In this document: positions 21,181 to 33,664 of the stretch, piece by piece
Layout: every line of letters starts with the position of its first letter
Numbering within the stretch: position 1 is the stretch's first letter
Assembly: GCA_037447655.1 (NCBI GenBank)
Contig: JBBHKE010000832.1
Location: 1-64,000, forward strand
Source of the DNA: Zygnema cylindricum
Taxonomy: Eukaryota; Streptophyta; Zygnematophyceae; Zygnematales; Zygnemataceae
DNA length: 64,000 nucleotides
Direction: 5' to 3'
Notes under the pieces: generated by a model
Seen by the model: only the letters and a program-made list of their open reading frames with translations
Database searches by the model: none
What the model was told of the DNA's origin: nothing
Position numbers and translations under genes: made by a program

Positions 21181-21630
21181 AATGCTTGAGCGTACTCCAT
21201 GTGTGTTTATTTTATGGATCAATGAGTGAAGGGGTGTCGTAGTTTTGTAGTTTTCATTCTTTAGCTTGTCTTTAGTGCTTTTACATTGGGTTTTTAGAGT
21301 TTTTTAAGAGTGTAAGGAATGTAGTTATCATACAGTATTAATAGGGTAATACGTTGCACAGTATGTCTCTTACTCTAATGTCTTTGTTTTTGGAATTTTA
21401 TTTTTGTACTTCATTGTGAAGTATGTAGATCAAAACATTGTATAATACAATTATTTAATGAAAAATGATTTTGTTTTTGCAATGTATGAGTGTGTGTATG
21501 TGCGCGGGTCCACCATGTTCAATGAGTTTATGTGTGTGTGATTCACCTTTGGGCATCATGATGTTGGAATGGGGGACGAACCATTTGTGTATCTATTGAT
21601 TACACCACCGTGTTGTTTGTTGAGTGGTTG
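21181..21630. other. AT-rich non-coding sequence
   Basis: It lies directly 3' of the transposase and probably is its trailer. It has a polyadenylation-like AT-rich texture, and I see no genes. Confidence 0.4.
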
Positions 21631-21790
21631 TTATTAAACGACAAGATTGCCTCATCGCTGGCTGCAGAAGCAGTGACAAATACTATTTAACCTTACTTTC
21701 TTCAGCAACGCGAGTTTATCGGTGCTGGTTGGTTTTCCAACGACGAGACTGTCTCATCACTAATGACAAAAGAGATGACTTGTCATCGTT
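21631..21790. repeat. Decayed GCGACGA-type hairpins
   Basis: Two imperfect palindromes, AACGACAAGATTGCCTCATCGCTG and CAACGACGAGACTGTCTCATC in part, resemble the cleaner hairpins at 49.9-50.6 kb. They lie 3' of the transposase in the same relative position as there. Confidence 0.55.
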
Positions 21791-22099
21791 CCATAGCAAT
21801 GGCAAACATGTACAAAACAAAACCAATTGGTAAAAAACACAAGAAATGCATACATCAATAGGATACGGAATCATAACATTCTCTTTGGAGTCTTATTGAC
21901 TTAATAATATTTGATGTACAAAAAAATTCATTACAACGATGGAAAAAAAATCTCTATGCCTATTGCTTTACTATATAAACCCAAACTATTGTAGCCTGTA
22001 ATATACATCCACTAAAGCGAATCCATCTTCTAAAAAATGTAATAGGAATGTGTACACAGCCTATAAAAAGAAAGAAAAAAATACAGAAGCAAACGGAAA

Positions 22100-23625
22100 G
22101 AGAGTTAAAATATTAAAGTGAGGGAGAGGGATAGAGAGTTAAAATAGTAAAGTGAGGGAGAGTGATAGAAAGGGGCAAGGAAAGTTTTAGAGAGAGCAAA
22201 TTTGGAGGGAGTGGCAGATGCAAAAGAAAGGGTGAAAAGGGGTGAGAGAAGAAGAGGGAGTATAATCGGAGGAGGGAGGGAGAATGGGGTAGGGAGAGAA
22301 TGAGGGATATTTGATGAGGCAATAACCGGGGGGGGGGGGCATATTAAAAGGGAAGGGAGAAAGAGTGGTATAAAGTGATGGGGCGAGAGATTGAAAAGGA
22401 GAGGGACTAAAAAGGAGATAAAAGGCGGAGATAGGGAAAGAAAGATAACAAATTGTGAGGGAGAGGGACCGTTAGCAAAAGTGATTGAGAGAATATGGAA
22501 GAAGAGAGGGAGAGGAAGTGGGAAAGAGAGAGATTGAGAGGAAGGGAAAAAAGGAGGGGGAGAGGGGAGTGAAGCGGGAGCGTGAGAGGGGGGAGAGAAA
22601 AGTGGAGAAATGAATAGGAGGGATGAGCTATTAGAGAGAGAGGAAGAGCGGTGGGAGTGAGGGAGTGAAAGGGGGAGGGGAGATAAGGAGAATAGGATGG
22701 ATGGATGGAGAGAGAGAGGGGGGAAGAAGGGGAGATTGACATTCGGACAGGAAGTGGGAAAGATAGAGACCATAGAGGGTTAAGACAAATTCAAAAGGAA
22801 AGGGAGAGAGTGGTAGAAAGAGATGGGACGACAGATTCAAAGGGAGGGGGAATAAGAGGGAGATAGAAAGACAAAGATAGGGGAAAAAATACAACAGATT
22901 GTGAGAGAGAGGGACTGCTACCAGGAGTGATGGAAAGAAGATGGAGGAAGAGAGCGAGAGGATGCGAGAAAGAGGGACAGATTGAGAGGAAAGGGAAAAA
23001 GGAGGAGGAGAGAGGAGTTGGCTTGAGCGTGAGAGGGGGGAAGGAAATGTGGAAAAAAGAATATGAGAGGGAAGAGCTATTAGAGAGAGAGAGGAAGAGC
23101 GGTGGAAGTGAGAGAGTGAGGGGGGGAAGGGAGAGGGGAAGAATGGGATAGATAGATAGCGAGGGAAAGAGGAGAAGAGGGGGTAATTGACAGTGGGATA
23201 AGAACTGGGAGAGATAGTGACGATACAGGGGGGAGACAAATTCAAAAGGAAAGGGAGAGAGAGGTAGAAAAAGATGGAGAAAAAATTGAAAGGGGTAAGT
23301 ACTAAGAACGAGAGTTAAGAACAAGGTTTTTAGGGTTATAAGAGAATGTGAGGGAGAGCGTCCGGGAGCAAGAATGTTAGAAAGAAGATGGATTTAGCGA
23401 GAGAGAGGACGAGGGAAACAAAGACGGATTGAGGGGAAAGAAAAAAATGAGAGGGAGAGGGGGGTGGAGAGAGAGAGGGAGAGGTGAGTGTGGTAAATAG
23501 CGGGATGGAAAGTGGGAGGGGGGAGAGTGAGGAGATAAAATGGGGGCTGATTAAAAAGAAATTGAGAAAGAAATGGAGAAGTAGAGAGTGTGGAGAAGTT
23601 GAAGGAGAAGGAGAGGCAGTGTAAC
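22100..23625 (+). repeat. Purine-strand satellite, about 446-bp unit
   Basis: For about 1.5 kb the plus strand is almost only G and A. A landmark, GTGAGGGAGAGGGAC followed by a GTTAGCAAAAGTGAT-like segment, recurs at about 22455, 22901 and 23348, giving periods of 446 and 447 bases. About three diverged units are present, plus a partial one at the left. The long open frames across it come only from base composition. Confidence 0.85.
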
Positions 23626-25079
23626 AAATGGGCCCTAAAAAAACAATGGCGGAAAACATACCCGATCTTCTATTCTTCAGCAACCCCATCAGTAGAGCTT
23701 CGTGTTGTTGAAGACACCAATGAATCAGCTGTCTTTCTCGTCTTGCCAAATTGTACCTAAAACACCCTAGTTTTTTTGGAGTTATCATTTTTTACTGATT
23801 TTATCTCACAAACTATTTTGCGAAAAGTAAATTCTCAAAACTACATCTTTCATAAATTAAAAACAGGGATAGAAAATGTACTATTTCATAACATCATTTT
23901 TTTCCAAAATATTCCGGCTAATGATTTCATACTAGTTTCCATAAAAACAACAATTTCCTGCAAATTCTCAATCTTAACTCTCTCCATTGCTTAGTCTTAG
24001 TCTCTTAGTTCCGTATCGTTTAATAGCATTAACATAGAGCTAGTACCAGCCTATCGCATATAAGCAACTTTCAATTGGCCGACAAATTTCTCCGCCCCGG
24101 AAATAACATCGGTTTTTGTTTTTTTGTCCATTCGATCAAAACCTCCCATATCTTTCAATTTTTCTAGTTTGACCAAAGCTCCCTCAACCCTTTCAAAGAC
24201 GTCTCGAATGCACCGGAAGAATCATCCAGAAGTTTCTTTATTCTCTTAGACAAAAAATAAAAAAACATAAGAAAATTTGTAAAAAAATGAAATTAAAATC
24301 AACTAAAAATCGGCAGAAAATCAGCAAAAAGTCAACATTAAATTCAATAAAAAATTGGCAGAAATCGACAGAAGAAAATAAACGAAATAATGATAGAGAT
24401 ATTGGCTGAAAATTGATAGCATTTATATTATATAGTTAAAACGGAATAAATCTATCGCAAATTTCAAGTGGTTTTAGGACATGTGAAAGAAGATTTAAAG
24501 ACTTAATGTTCTAAAGAAAAGTCGTTAAAAAACGGTAAAAAGTGGTGACGAGAAAATTGTAAAATAAATAAAATTGTGAGGGAAAAAAAATCATTTCAAA
24601 CTGAAATGCCAATTACTTGCATAACTTACTATTTTTATCAAAAACTTCTCCTTGAAAAGATTCCTTTAAAATCATATCACATTAAATTTGTACTTCAAAC
24701 CAAATATAAAATAATGTAGCATATAGTTTTTATTGCAACGTATATCTTTAGAATAATTTATAATTTTACCGTAGTGAACTTTCACCTTCAATTGCTATTA
24801 ACGTTAATAGCAATCATTTTGGTGCTCGTTTTATTTTGGCCCCTGAACATGAAATAGCGTTGAAATACTATTTTTTTTATTTGTTTAGAAGTTAAGAATC
24901 TTCCACATTGTAAAGGCTTAAATTGGAATAACTAATACTAAAGTAAACCCAAAACTATAAATTTGTTTACATATATTTATATGTTTATATATTTGTTTAT
25001 ATGATATGTTTCACTCGCTTGCCATCATGTTAACATCATTTAAACATACACAAACATTACAACATATGAAATGTGAATT
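23626..25079. other. AT-rich sequence without recognised genes
   Basis: I see no conserved domain, RNA or complete element. A perfect 24-bp palindrome lies at 24791-24814. Confidence 0.5.
24791..24814. repeat. Perfect 24-bp palindrome
   Basis: The half-site ATTGCTATTAAC is followed at once by its reverse complement. The half-site resembles the inner part of the MITE ends (CGCTATTAGCGTTAATA), so it may be a collapsed element. Confidence 0.8.
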
Positions 25080-25870
25080 TTAACACAGAAACACAATTTC
25101 AATGTAATTTACAAACTTAATGCAAAATCCAAATGAAAAATTAATATTTCTTTCCCTTTCGCCCTCCAGAAAACTGACCTTATCTGGCAAAAAATCTTCT
25201 TTAAGTTCCTCGAGACTGTCTCGATCCGAAGCTTTTTCAAAAATGTCCGCCATGTCTTCTTTCTTCTCCTTCTCCTTCAACTCCAAAGATGTCGAAGAAT
25301 CTCATTATCGCATAATCTTTTTTTTCTGATTCTCCAAACCGAATTGCCTCTCTCATAACAAAACTTAAATCCTTTTCCATACTCCATTCTTCTTCTCCAT
25401 TTTCCTGTACTGTTGAGTTGTCATCTAATTCTAAATATGAATCTGTATTCGAACGTGTTTTCGGATCATTTTCCGAATAAAACCCAATTTTCGATTCAAA
25501 CCCAATTTTCAATTCGACTTCCGAATTTTCTAAAAGTGTTTCTAGATTTTTTGATTTTGATTTGAATTTCAATTCCATTCCTGTTTCTTCTATTTTAGAT
25601 TCCGAAATTGATTACAGGTTTGAATCCAGTATTAATCCTAATTTCGATTTTAATTCCGTTTCCGATATCGATTCTCGATTTGCTTTTGATTATAATCCTG
25701 ATTTAATTCCCAGATTTAAATTCACATCTGACTCGAACAATAAAGCATTTTTTTCTCTTCCTTCATAAAAGGTCCGCAAATGGCGTGAAAGCGATGACGT
25801 AGACAAGGTGAAATCCATGGTGGTGGAAGAGGAGGAGAGAATTTCACACATCCTTGTTGAAAAAGTGGAC
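25080..25870 (-). pseudogene. Unrecognised charged open region
   Basis: On the minus strand a mostly open path runs from about 25870 to 25080 with one or two frame changes. It is rich in Glu, Ser, Lys and Phe (KSKSKNLETLLENSEVE, KEDMADIFEKASDRDSLEE). Repeating TTCGATT/GAATTTC hexamers keep the opposite strand open too, at 25562-25768. I recognise no family. It could be a gene remnant or the body of an unclassified element. Confidence 0.3.
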
Positions 25871-26689
25871 AGATTTTCAGGATAGCGGCGATGTCGTCAA
25901 ATCTTTGGAACCAAAAAACAAAGAGTGGCTATGATTTGTGAAGGAAAGAATCTATTTTGTGGGGTCTTTCCACATTTGGCGTTACCCTACGCCACATATC
26001 ACCCACACCTAATGTTGTATATTTAATCTATTTCTTTTTAGTTTATTACTCTAATTTGTGTCTCCCAGTGTGATCATTCACCCCTGTTATAGTTAAAAGT
26101 TACTTTTAAGGGTCATTTTGGTAAGTTTGGTCAATTTAGGGTAAATCTTTACGCTAAAACAGACGTATCCCTAAATTATAATACATTTTCACTTCTATTT
26201 GTTGTCAAGTTCCCCTATCTAAACTGAATACGCAGAATGCCAAACAACAGTTATAAAGTTAACATTAGAATTAGGGCAAATACGTGTTGTTGATGTTGAA
26301 CAATTACATTTTCACATGTAAACTTATCTCAATGTTCACACGGACGACCATGCTGTTGACGGACGGAGATATGCGTACGAATATTTTTCGGTGGAATTTG
26401 GTCGGTTTTGTTTAGTGCGATTTCACGTGCGAACACGATTCTATTAAATCATTATTTGTACCTTTTTACTTAAAAAGGTACAATTTTGCACGGTCGAACG
26501 TTGTCCGTACTCCACACTATTTAAAAAAAACCTATATTATAATTTTTTACGCTAATTAAACTTTGCCTAAATTAGAATAATGATAAAATTAGAATCGTTT
26601 ACTCTATTTGATGTAATAGAGTCGAAATTTCGAGCGACCGAATTAGAGTTATTTACTCTAATTACGATTCGCGGTGTACATGTTGTCGT
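25871..26689. other. AT-rich sequence with a MITE end
   Basis: No gene is seen. ATTACGATTCGCGGTGTA at about 26661-26678 matches the right ends of the inverted-repeat elements of this window. I could not find its left end. Confidence 0.5.
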
Positions 26690-27300
26690 TCTGTATTTTT
26701 CGACCCACGGCTACGTGAAGAAACGACATCTTTAAAACACATCGTCGATGTGTTTTAAAATAAAGATTTTTTGCTAAAAAAATAGGAATACATATTAGCA
26801 CGTGTCGAATTATAAAAAAAAATCAAAAGATTTCAAGCGACGAGGAAATGTACACGATTCGCTATGTTTTATCCATTTCCGTTTAATATGACGAGTGAAA
26901 GTACAAAATTTATTTTGTTTTGTCCGTTTACGTTTGGTACGGTTTTTTTTTGCAAGGGTCTCAAGATTTCGACGCCATTTCACGTCGATCAGACAGAAGG
27001 GTCAAAGGCAAAACGCATCACCTTCAACCATGAAACGGCACACGCTGGAAGGCGATACGTCTACACTGTCACGAAGACATGCGACGTCACACGTAATTAC
27101 GAAAAATAACTTGCGTCATAACATATTGTAGACGTTGACAACCGTCACGGGCATTGTCAACATATACAATCGTCACACCTCTAAGTATCAATTCTGGTGT
27201 TACATACAAACACACCTAAAATCCGAGTCCGTCCGATCTGCACTAAAAAACAAATTAGGTTCGATAAGTTTCGAATACATGGGGACATACCCTTAGTCAA
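26690..27300 (+). repeat. Dispersed repeat, copy A
   Basis: It is collinear with about 58895-59530: shared blocks include CGATTCGCTATGTTTT, CGCCATTTCACGTCGA, GAAACGGCACA and GTAGACGTTGACA. The right end ACATACCCTTAG corresponds to the terminal repeat of copy B. The left end seems to be replaced by the MITE end at 26678. Confidence 0.85.
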
Positions 27301-29780
27301 GACTTGTGACATTTGTAAACGTTTACAAAACAAGCTAACAGTTGTAGTCGTTTAGTTTTTTATGACATTGTAAACATTTGGGGTTTTGTGACATTATGGC
27401 GACCTGCTCACTTGTGATAACATCCGCGTCATAATCCTGAGACTTTGCGTCGTAGCTTCCCCATTTTGATCTTAGGGTGCCGCTTGAGGGGGGGTGGTAG
27501 TTAGTTTCTGAAATTCTTTTGCCAATCCAGGGCCACTTTCATAAATCAGCGTATCGGCGCGATACATCAATAAAGTTTCATGATATTAAACTTCTCGATA
27601 TATCGGGACGATGTATCTATTATCGGGTCCCTGAAATAGGTACATATCGAATATCGGCAAGGAGCCCTCAATACACAATAATACCTTCGGGTCATGTTGT
27701 AACCTTAAAATTTGTGATTTGACACTCGCCAAGGTGATCATTTAGGGGCAGCTTTCTTAACTTTGGACAACTTCAATTTTTGGGAGAACCCTCTGGCCTT
27801 AGATGATACGCGCATTGTGGGTCTTCACGACCAAGTCATCTTTCCATGTTGTCATTATACGGAGTAAGGTCGGTTTATCTATTAAACCACCTGAGTTTTT
27901 AGCTTAATTCCACGAGGTTTATGTACTAACCTGCTCTCCCCACAGGTTTATGTATCGAGTCTATAAAATAGGATATTAAAGCTTCACGATCCCCCGTACG
28001 AGCCCCTTTTTTGTGAACAATGTTGGTGATGCGTAGTTGGATGAGCTTTTGCATTGTAAATACCTTCACAAGCTTCGTGACTCCCAAGTGGCAATCTCAA
28101 TTTTGGCACGTGTTATGGTTCAACGTTCTCCCAATCTCGCTCAAAAATCACCACCAATATAGTTAGACATTGGACTTTTTATCGATCGGAGGGATTGTTT
28201 GGCTGTCAACAACGCAGTCTTTTGTATTTTCGTATTATCATATTTGTGCAGGTAGGCTTTGGTGGAATAGAACATTACCTCATGTTTAAAGGTCGATGAT
28301 GTCTTTATTTTAACTCCGATTGTCCCTAACTTCCATTTCGCGAAGTTGATCCATCAACTCCTATGCTATTGTCTTAAAAACCCAAAATTTGCGCCAACGC
28401 TAATTATAACAACAGTGTATATCGGAAAAACTGACAATTGTTGATTTATTTATTTTTCGAGATGTTACCTTCTTATAAATTGCGTATTAGGTTTTGTTGG
28501 CGTGGGGGACCCAAACTCGTGTTCAACCTTTTCCATCTCTCATTGCCAAATATAACTTTCAGTTGCAGAATGGTATACCAAATTCTTCGACAATCGTTAA
28601 ATTATGAAATCAGTTAGAGACGTTACCTTATTCTCAACTACATTCTCTTTTGTGTTCGGGTAGCGGAGTAAAAATTGGTGAGTGGAAACAAGCCACTATA
28701 CCATTTGAAGTTTTTTGACACTTCTTTTTACGTTTGAAAATTTCACATATGCTTTACGTCTACATGTGGCTTTACCTCACCCTCCACTTCGAAGCGCACA
28801 TTATGTGTGCAGCTAAACTACTAATTCGAAACAAACGCGTCTAACACATTTCTCACACTGAGGAAGCTCATTATTGCGCATAATTTTAATAGGAGCAAGT
28901 GGCGTTGAAGCGCGGATATAATATAAAGCGTGAGGTTTATTGCATAGTTTGGTGGTTTCTTTCTTTAGTTAAGTTTTTATTGTTTGTTGGTCCTCTATAC
29001 CTTTTCCTATCTTTGCTTAACCAGTTGTAGTATTGATATGTTTTTTTTTCCCTTTATTCTACCCCATTTGTACGCATATGTTTTTCCAATCGCAAGTTTT
29101 TACAGTGATTAACGTTTTATGCATAGTTAGATTTGGACATGATAGTTGACCATGTGTTGTATGCACAAATACAATTTTACCACGAGAATGAGGTGCGTAG
29201 GTGTGTTATTTCGTCGTAGATTTATGTTTTAGATGATTTGTTTAGGTGAGTGGATATACAAACGACTTAACGAAAACGTTTAGCACCCCTCTATCAGGGG
29301 CCAAAAGGGGCAAACAATAGTCATTTTTATTTATGGGCAATTTATCGACGTATAATTACGACACATACTGACTCGGGGTCAAAAATTTCCCAATCGTTGA
29401 AAAATGCCTTAAAATGACCACTTTTGGCCCCTGGTGGAACCTCCATGGGACAATTTGTGGGTAAAAAAAAACTCGTCAATCGCATCATTTGGGTAAAACC
29501 GAGATGCTTTTAGACCTGAAACCTGCCCCAATGGATCCAACTCCTAAGATTGGTTTCCCATTGCGAACAGATTGGAATTTGTTTCGTTGTCGTAAATAAC
29601 TACATATAGTTATCACGAAAGCGTCCCCAAAAATGCCCTACTTATTACGCAGACGCTTGACGTTTACGACATTTTGTCCGTTGTCGTTGGAGAAACGCTT
29701 TTCGCGCAAACACGATTTTTACTCCGCGCAGGCGGTTAACTCATGGCTTACAAATATTGACGGCTGTACATTTGACGTCT
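27301..29780. other. Non-coding sequence without recognised features
   Basis: It is AT-rich, with frequent stops on all frames and no recognisable domain or RNA gene. Confidence 0.5.
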
Positions 29781-30237
29781 AGCCTATTCCCACCTGAGCA
29801 TTTGATTTTCCGAAAACTCATCGGAAACGTACACGCTGCGACGTCATCAAACATAGGCGCGAAAACAATTCTGCAGTATTGAATGTTTGAAGGATGACGA
29901 CAGTGGTTCAAAGTCCTGCATTTGTTTCGCGCGAGTACAATGAAATAGCCGTTCGGACTTCAGATGTTGTTTTGGCTACGTCACCTTTTCGGGGAAATAC
30001 GCGACTTTAACCCGACTTCAATATCCGGCAATATTTTGAGGAGCCTCGTTTGTGGAAAGTCGTACATTATTCCAACGTCCGTCTGTTGCGGAAGTGATTT
30101 TTTTTCCGGTGGGAGTAGGCTATGAATGAAAGGATTGCAGTTCGACAAATAGAAAGAAAGTTTTGCACGTACAAAGGATTTTAAAAGTTTCATATTATTA
30201 TCATAATTCGGAAAATCATCGGAGTGGGAATAGGCTC
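29781..30237. mobile_element. Short terminal-inverted-repeat element, about 455 bp
   Basis: AGCCTATTCCCACCTGAGC at the left pairs with GGAGTGGGAATAGGCT at the right. A third copy of the motif, GGTGGGAGTAGGCT, lies at about 30109-30122. The segments next to the ends (TTTTCCGAAAACTCATCGG and TCGGAAAATCATCGG) also pair. It codes for nothing and is probably a non-autonomous DNA transposon. Confidence 0.6.
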
Positions 30238-30239
30238 TG

Positions 30240-30536
30240 ATTCCCGAAACGGATCTCACAACCGGCTAAAATAAAGAAACAAGTGCAAGTGCGATGGTAG
30301 TCTGGAACAGCGCTCGGCCGGTGAACGTTTCGTACTCTACAAATGTCCACGGTGTAGGACATTGACCGCTGACTAAAAATGTTAAAACTGATCGCTGACT
30401 ACAAATGTCGGGGGATTTAGGACAATACCGTTGACCGGAAATGTCGGTGGTGGCGGACACTTCTTGAACAATGATCTTTTAGAAAACGTGAACATTGACC
30501 GCATACTTACCTGTACAAAACCGATGGACCGTACAC
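30240..30536. other. Short sequence with repeated 'GTTAAAACTGATCGCTGACTAC' blocks
   Basis: The phrases GCTGACTAAAAATGT, GCTGACTACAAATGTC and GACCGGAAATGTC recur at roughly 40-50 base steps between 30340 and 30450, a small diverged tandem repeat. No gene is seen. Confidence 0.45.
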
Positions 30537-30739
30537 TACACCTTGAATCGTTATTAGCGTATAGAAATTATTAGTGTAAAGAAAAAATTAGCGTCATTCA
30601 TTATAAGTTAGTGCCAGTAGACGTGGCAGATTATGGTCCACGTCCTTAAATAGTGTAATTAATTATTTTTAAGGTATAAATGTCAAAATTTTGGGGTGCC
30701 GATATAGCGTACTATAGGCTAATAACGATTCACGGTGTA
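30537..30739 (+). mobile_element. 203-bp MITE, copy 1
   Basis: It starts TACACCTTGAATCGTTATT and ends in the complement of TACACCGTGAATCGTTATT, one mismatch between the arms. A second copy of the same length lies at 60578-60780. Confidence 0.85.
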
Positions 30740-30789
30740 CAGTTCACGCTAGACAATTTTGAATAGCGAATCTTGACCCTTGATCTCAT

Positions 30790-31128
30790 CCTACCGTTTC
30801 ATTGGATTCCGCCTCGTGTGCCCGACGGACCTTCGACCTTGAGATGCAGTGCTCCGAAGAAGGCGCATGGCACCCATGCCTGGACGCCTCCGTGACGGCC
30901 ATGCCATGCGCAGTAGGGCAAACGGACGACGCAAGTGTTGAAGGTCATGGGCATTCTGACCTGACTGTGATCCACTCGCACTCGGCGTCACACTCGCACC
31001 AGCTGATATATTCGTCCCAGCAAGTCGTAGGAGGAACACTTGAGCCAGCAGAGATTGAGCCATTATCAGACATGAAAACAGAAGCCAACCCAAAGAGAAA
31101 TACATGTTTGACTAGATCTATATTGTAA
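30790..31128. other. GC-richer open segment, possible exon
   Basis: This segment is clearly GC-richer than its surroundings and is open for about 100 codons on both strands. The plus strand gives His/Ser-rich text (HGHSDLTVIHSHSASHSH), the minus strand Arg/Ser-rich text. I recognise no family, and the strand cannot be chosen. It may be an exon of an unseen gene or a repeat fragment. Confidence 0.2.
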
Positions 31129-33617
31129 GATACATAACTCTAAATGAAAGAGGTCTTTCAACCAGACAAACATGTACCACAACCAAATCAAGGACAATAG
31201 AGTAGAATACACCTTAAACTGCACTTAGTGCTCTCATTTCCTTAACTCTGTAGAATGTACATTCTGTATCAAATTGATCAAATCCTAATTGAACTAAATA
31301 CTCTAAAGATCTCAAAAACATATAAAACGTATGTACAAGGTTCACCAAAGTATTTACTGACAAAATTTTAAGTGCTTGGTCCAAAATGGTATTGTCACAA
31401 TATCTATACCCTAAAAATCTATGAGACATGTTTCACGTCTACCTTTATTTGGCGGCCGTGCATATTTGTTTACTCCTAAAAACGACCTTTGTAGATATTA
31501 CAAAAACCCACACAAAATGTGGTCAATATTGAACAGTCTAAGTCCAAAAATATTCTAAGTCATAGACTCCAATTTCTAAGACTTACTAAAGCTTACTTTC
31601 CAATAGCAAGGAACCTTAAGGCAATGGCCATGTTGGAGCCTGGACTGTTGCCTGCCAGCCGGCCCGGCCATCTTCTTCTAACGCGTTTGCAGTCGAAAAT
31701 CTGGTCACCTTGTTGGAGCCTCTAATCCAGCCTTGTTATTTGCTTTTTACTGATTAATCACAGGGCCTTTCCTTCTCTGCCAGTTTCCGTTTCTACATTG
31801 GCAGGCTTATTAAAGCCAGTATGCTTTGTGAACTGTGTTTGTCCACTAAGGAGCTGATGGTAAGCCAATGTTTGACGGAATTCATTCTGCACCTTTTTGC
31901 CCTCCAATCCATTGGTGGCTCCTGTATGCAGGACAGTTTCGCATTCATCCGTGCCTTGCTGTCGGGCTACATAAGGGACTGAGCCCCACGGTACGCCCCT
32001 CTTTAGAGTTCATGCAGTCATTTGATCGTGCGTTGTTTTCACCTGAAATCGCATAATATCATAAACGAATAATGAGAGCAAACAAGTGTGGGAGTGAGGA
32101 CAGGAGCTACTTCGTTTGTATTCAAAGACATGCATTATAAGAGATAGAGTAACTAAAGACAAAGGAACTCTGTAGCAAGTGACCCTGTAAACACAGCCGG
32201 CTGGAAGAGATCCAAACAGAGATCTTGGACAGTCAGTTGGCTCTTCTGAAGCGATAGAGGCAGTGAATCTGCAGGGGCCTGAAAGGTCACGACAAAAAGT
32301 CACGAATAAGTCCTTGGCAACTGCCACCGTGCAGGCGACAAATTTGACAAATTTGAGATCCAGAGATAAGATCTCTAACTACAGATGATGGTAACAGAGG
32401 GAAACAGGATAGGTTTTTCAATGACGAGGTTCTAAATACTCGTAGACTAGATTCTATGCTAGAAAACCGTATTCTCCATCGCGGAAATAAAGCGTTTTAC
32501 TTCTGTGAAAGAATCCTGCCAACATTATTCACACTTCTGAAAGGAGTTAACAGCAAGCCGCCATATCACCCGATCCTAAATTATTATTTGGATTCTAATT
32601 CCACGTGAGCCCTAATAATTATCTTGTTCTAATAGCGATGAACAGTGAAGTCTGGGCTCTCTGTCGATTGGTCAGTGAGTGTGGAAGGCTGCAGTAGTCA
32701 CTGTACTTCGCCTGGATTTGAAGCTTGTATGTTTTAAAGCATTTCAAATATGGAAAGGGGACGGGCTTTAGACACGTTGTTCACGCGAACAGCGATTAAA
32801 ATTAATTTTAGAGGAGGTTTAATTACACCATTCATCATAGTAATGTACACCACCCATCGCTTTTAGAGTTTATTACTTTCACTCCAATCAGTGCTTTTTT
32901 TGGCAAAATTCACAAATAGTGTTAATAACATTATTTAAATAGGTGGCCCACAATAAGCCACGTGGCAGAACATAAAACTTCCTGACCCTGCTGCTTGATT
33001 TTCTGGTCAAACGCAGCAAAAGACATGAGATAACCCAAGGAGGTAAGGGTTTTTGGAGGAGAAACAAGCATACATGCTTCAGATTTGAATTGCAGCCAAC
33101 ACTCATTTGTCAATTCACATCCACCCTAATGTCCTAAGCAATTACTCAGAGTGCACGCCTCGCTCCATACATCATAGCAAATGCAGATGACTAATCAGAC
33201 GGCCAGGCCTTACATTGACTTTTTAGGGTTTTTTACATTGCCGTTTAATTAAGCTGAAGTCAAACTTCATGCATAGATGCACTTTCAGTCTTCCAGACTC
33301 GATAGACCTTGATTAATTCCAACACGTGGACTGTTTATTTCTTAGTTACACAGTCCACCTATAATGATGACAACGAGCCTTCGAATAACGGGAACTCAAA
33401 CAACCATCTCACAGCTGTATTTATCTTTAGCGAAACCATTCCCTGCAGATTCTTCAAATTTCTGTGGAAACTATCTAGTTCCCAGTCAAGAGATGTGATG
33501 CTTGTTTTCTTAGAGAGGTTGAGATGACTGTACACTAATAAACCAGCTTTCCACTTTCAGGTCCTTGATGTGCTCCTATCTCCCTCTGTATTATTTGCAA
33601 AACAGGTTACACATCAC
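31129..33617. other. Sequence 3' of the HAD gene without recognised genes
   Basis: I find no conserved domain or RNA. The part nearest 33.6 kb would include the 3' untranslated region of the minus-strand gene. Confidence 0.45.
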
Positions 33618-33652
33618 CTCCTCCTCCTCCTCCTCCTCCTCCTCCCTCTCCC
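33618..33652. repeat. CTC trinucleotide microsatellite
   Basis: Eight or so CTC units sit just past the stop codon of the minus-strand HAD gene, giving a GAG run in its 3' untranslated region. Confidence 0.85.
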
Positions 33653-33664
33653 TCTTATTCTTCA

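Noticed and set aside
22105-23788. Long open frames on both strands of the purine-rich region
   Set aside because: They arise from GA/TC composition. The translations are Ser/Pro/Leu or Glu/Arg/Gly runs without a domain.
30790-31128. Definite protein-coding gene
   Set aside because: Both strands are open, no splice or domain evidence favours either, so I kept it only as a possible exon.
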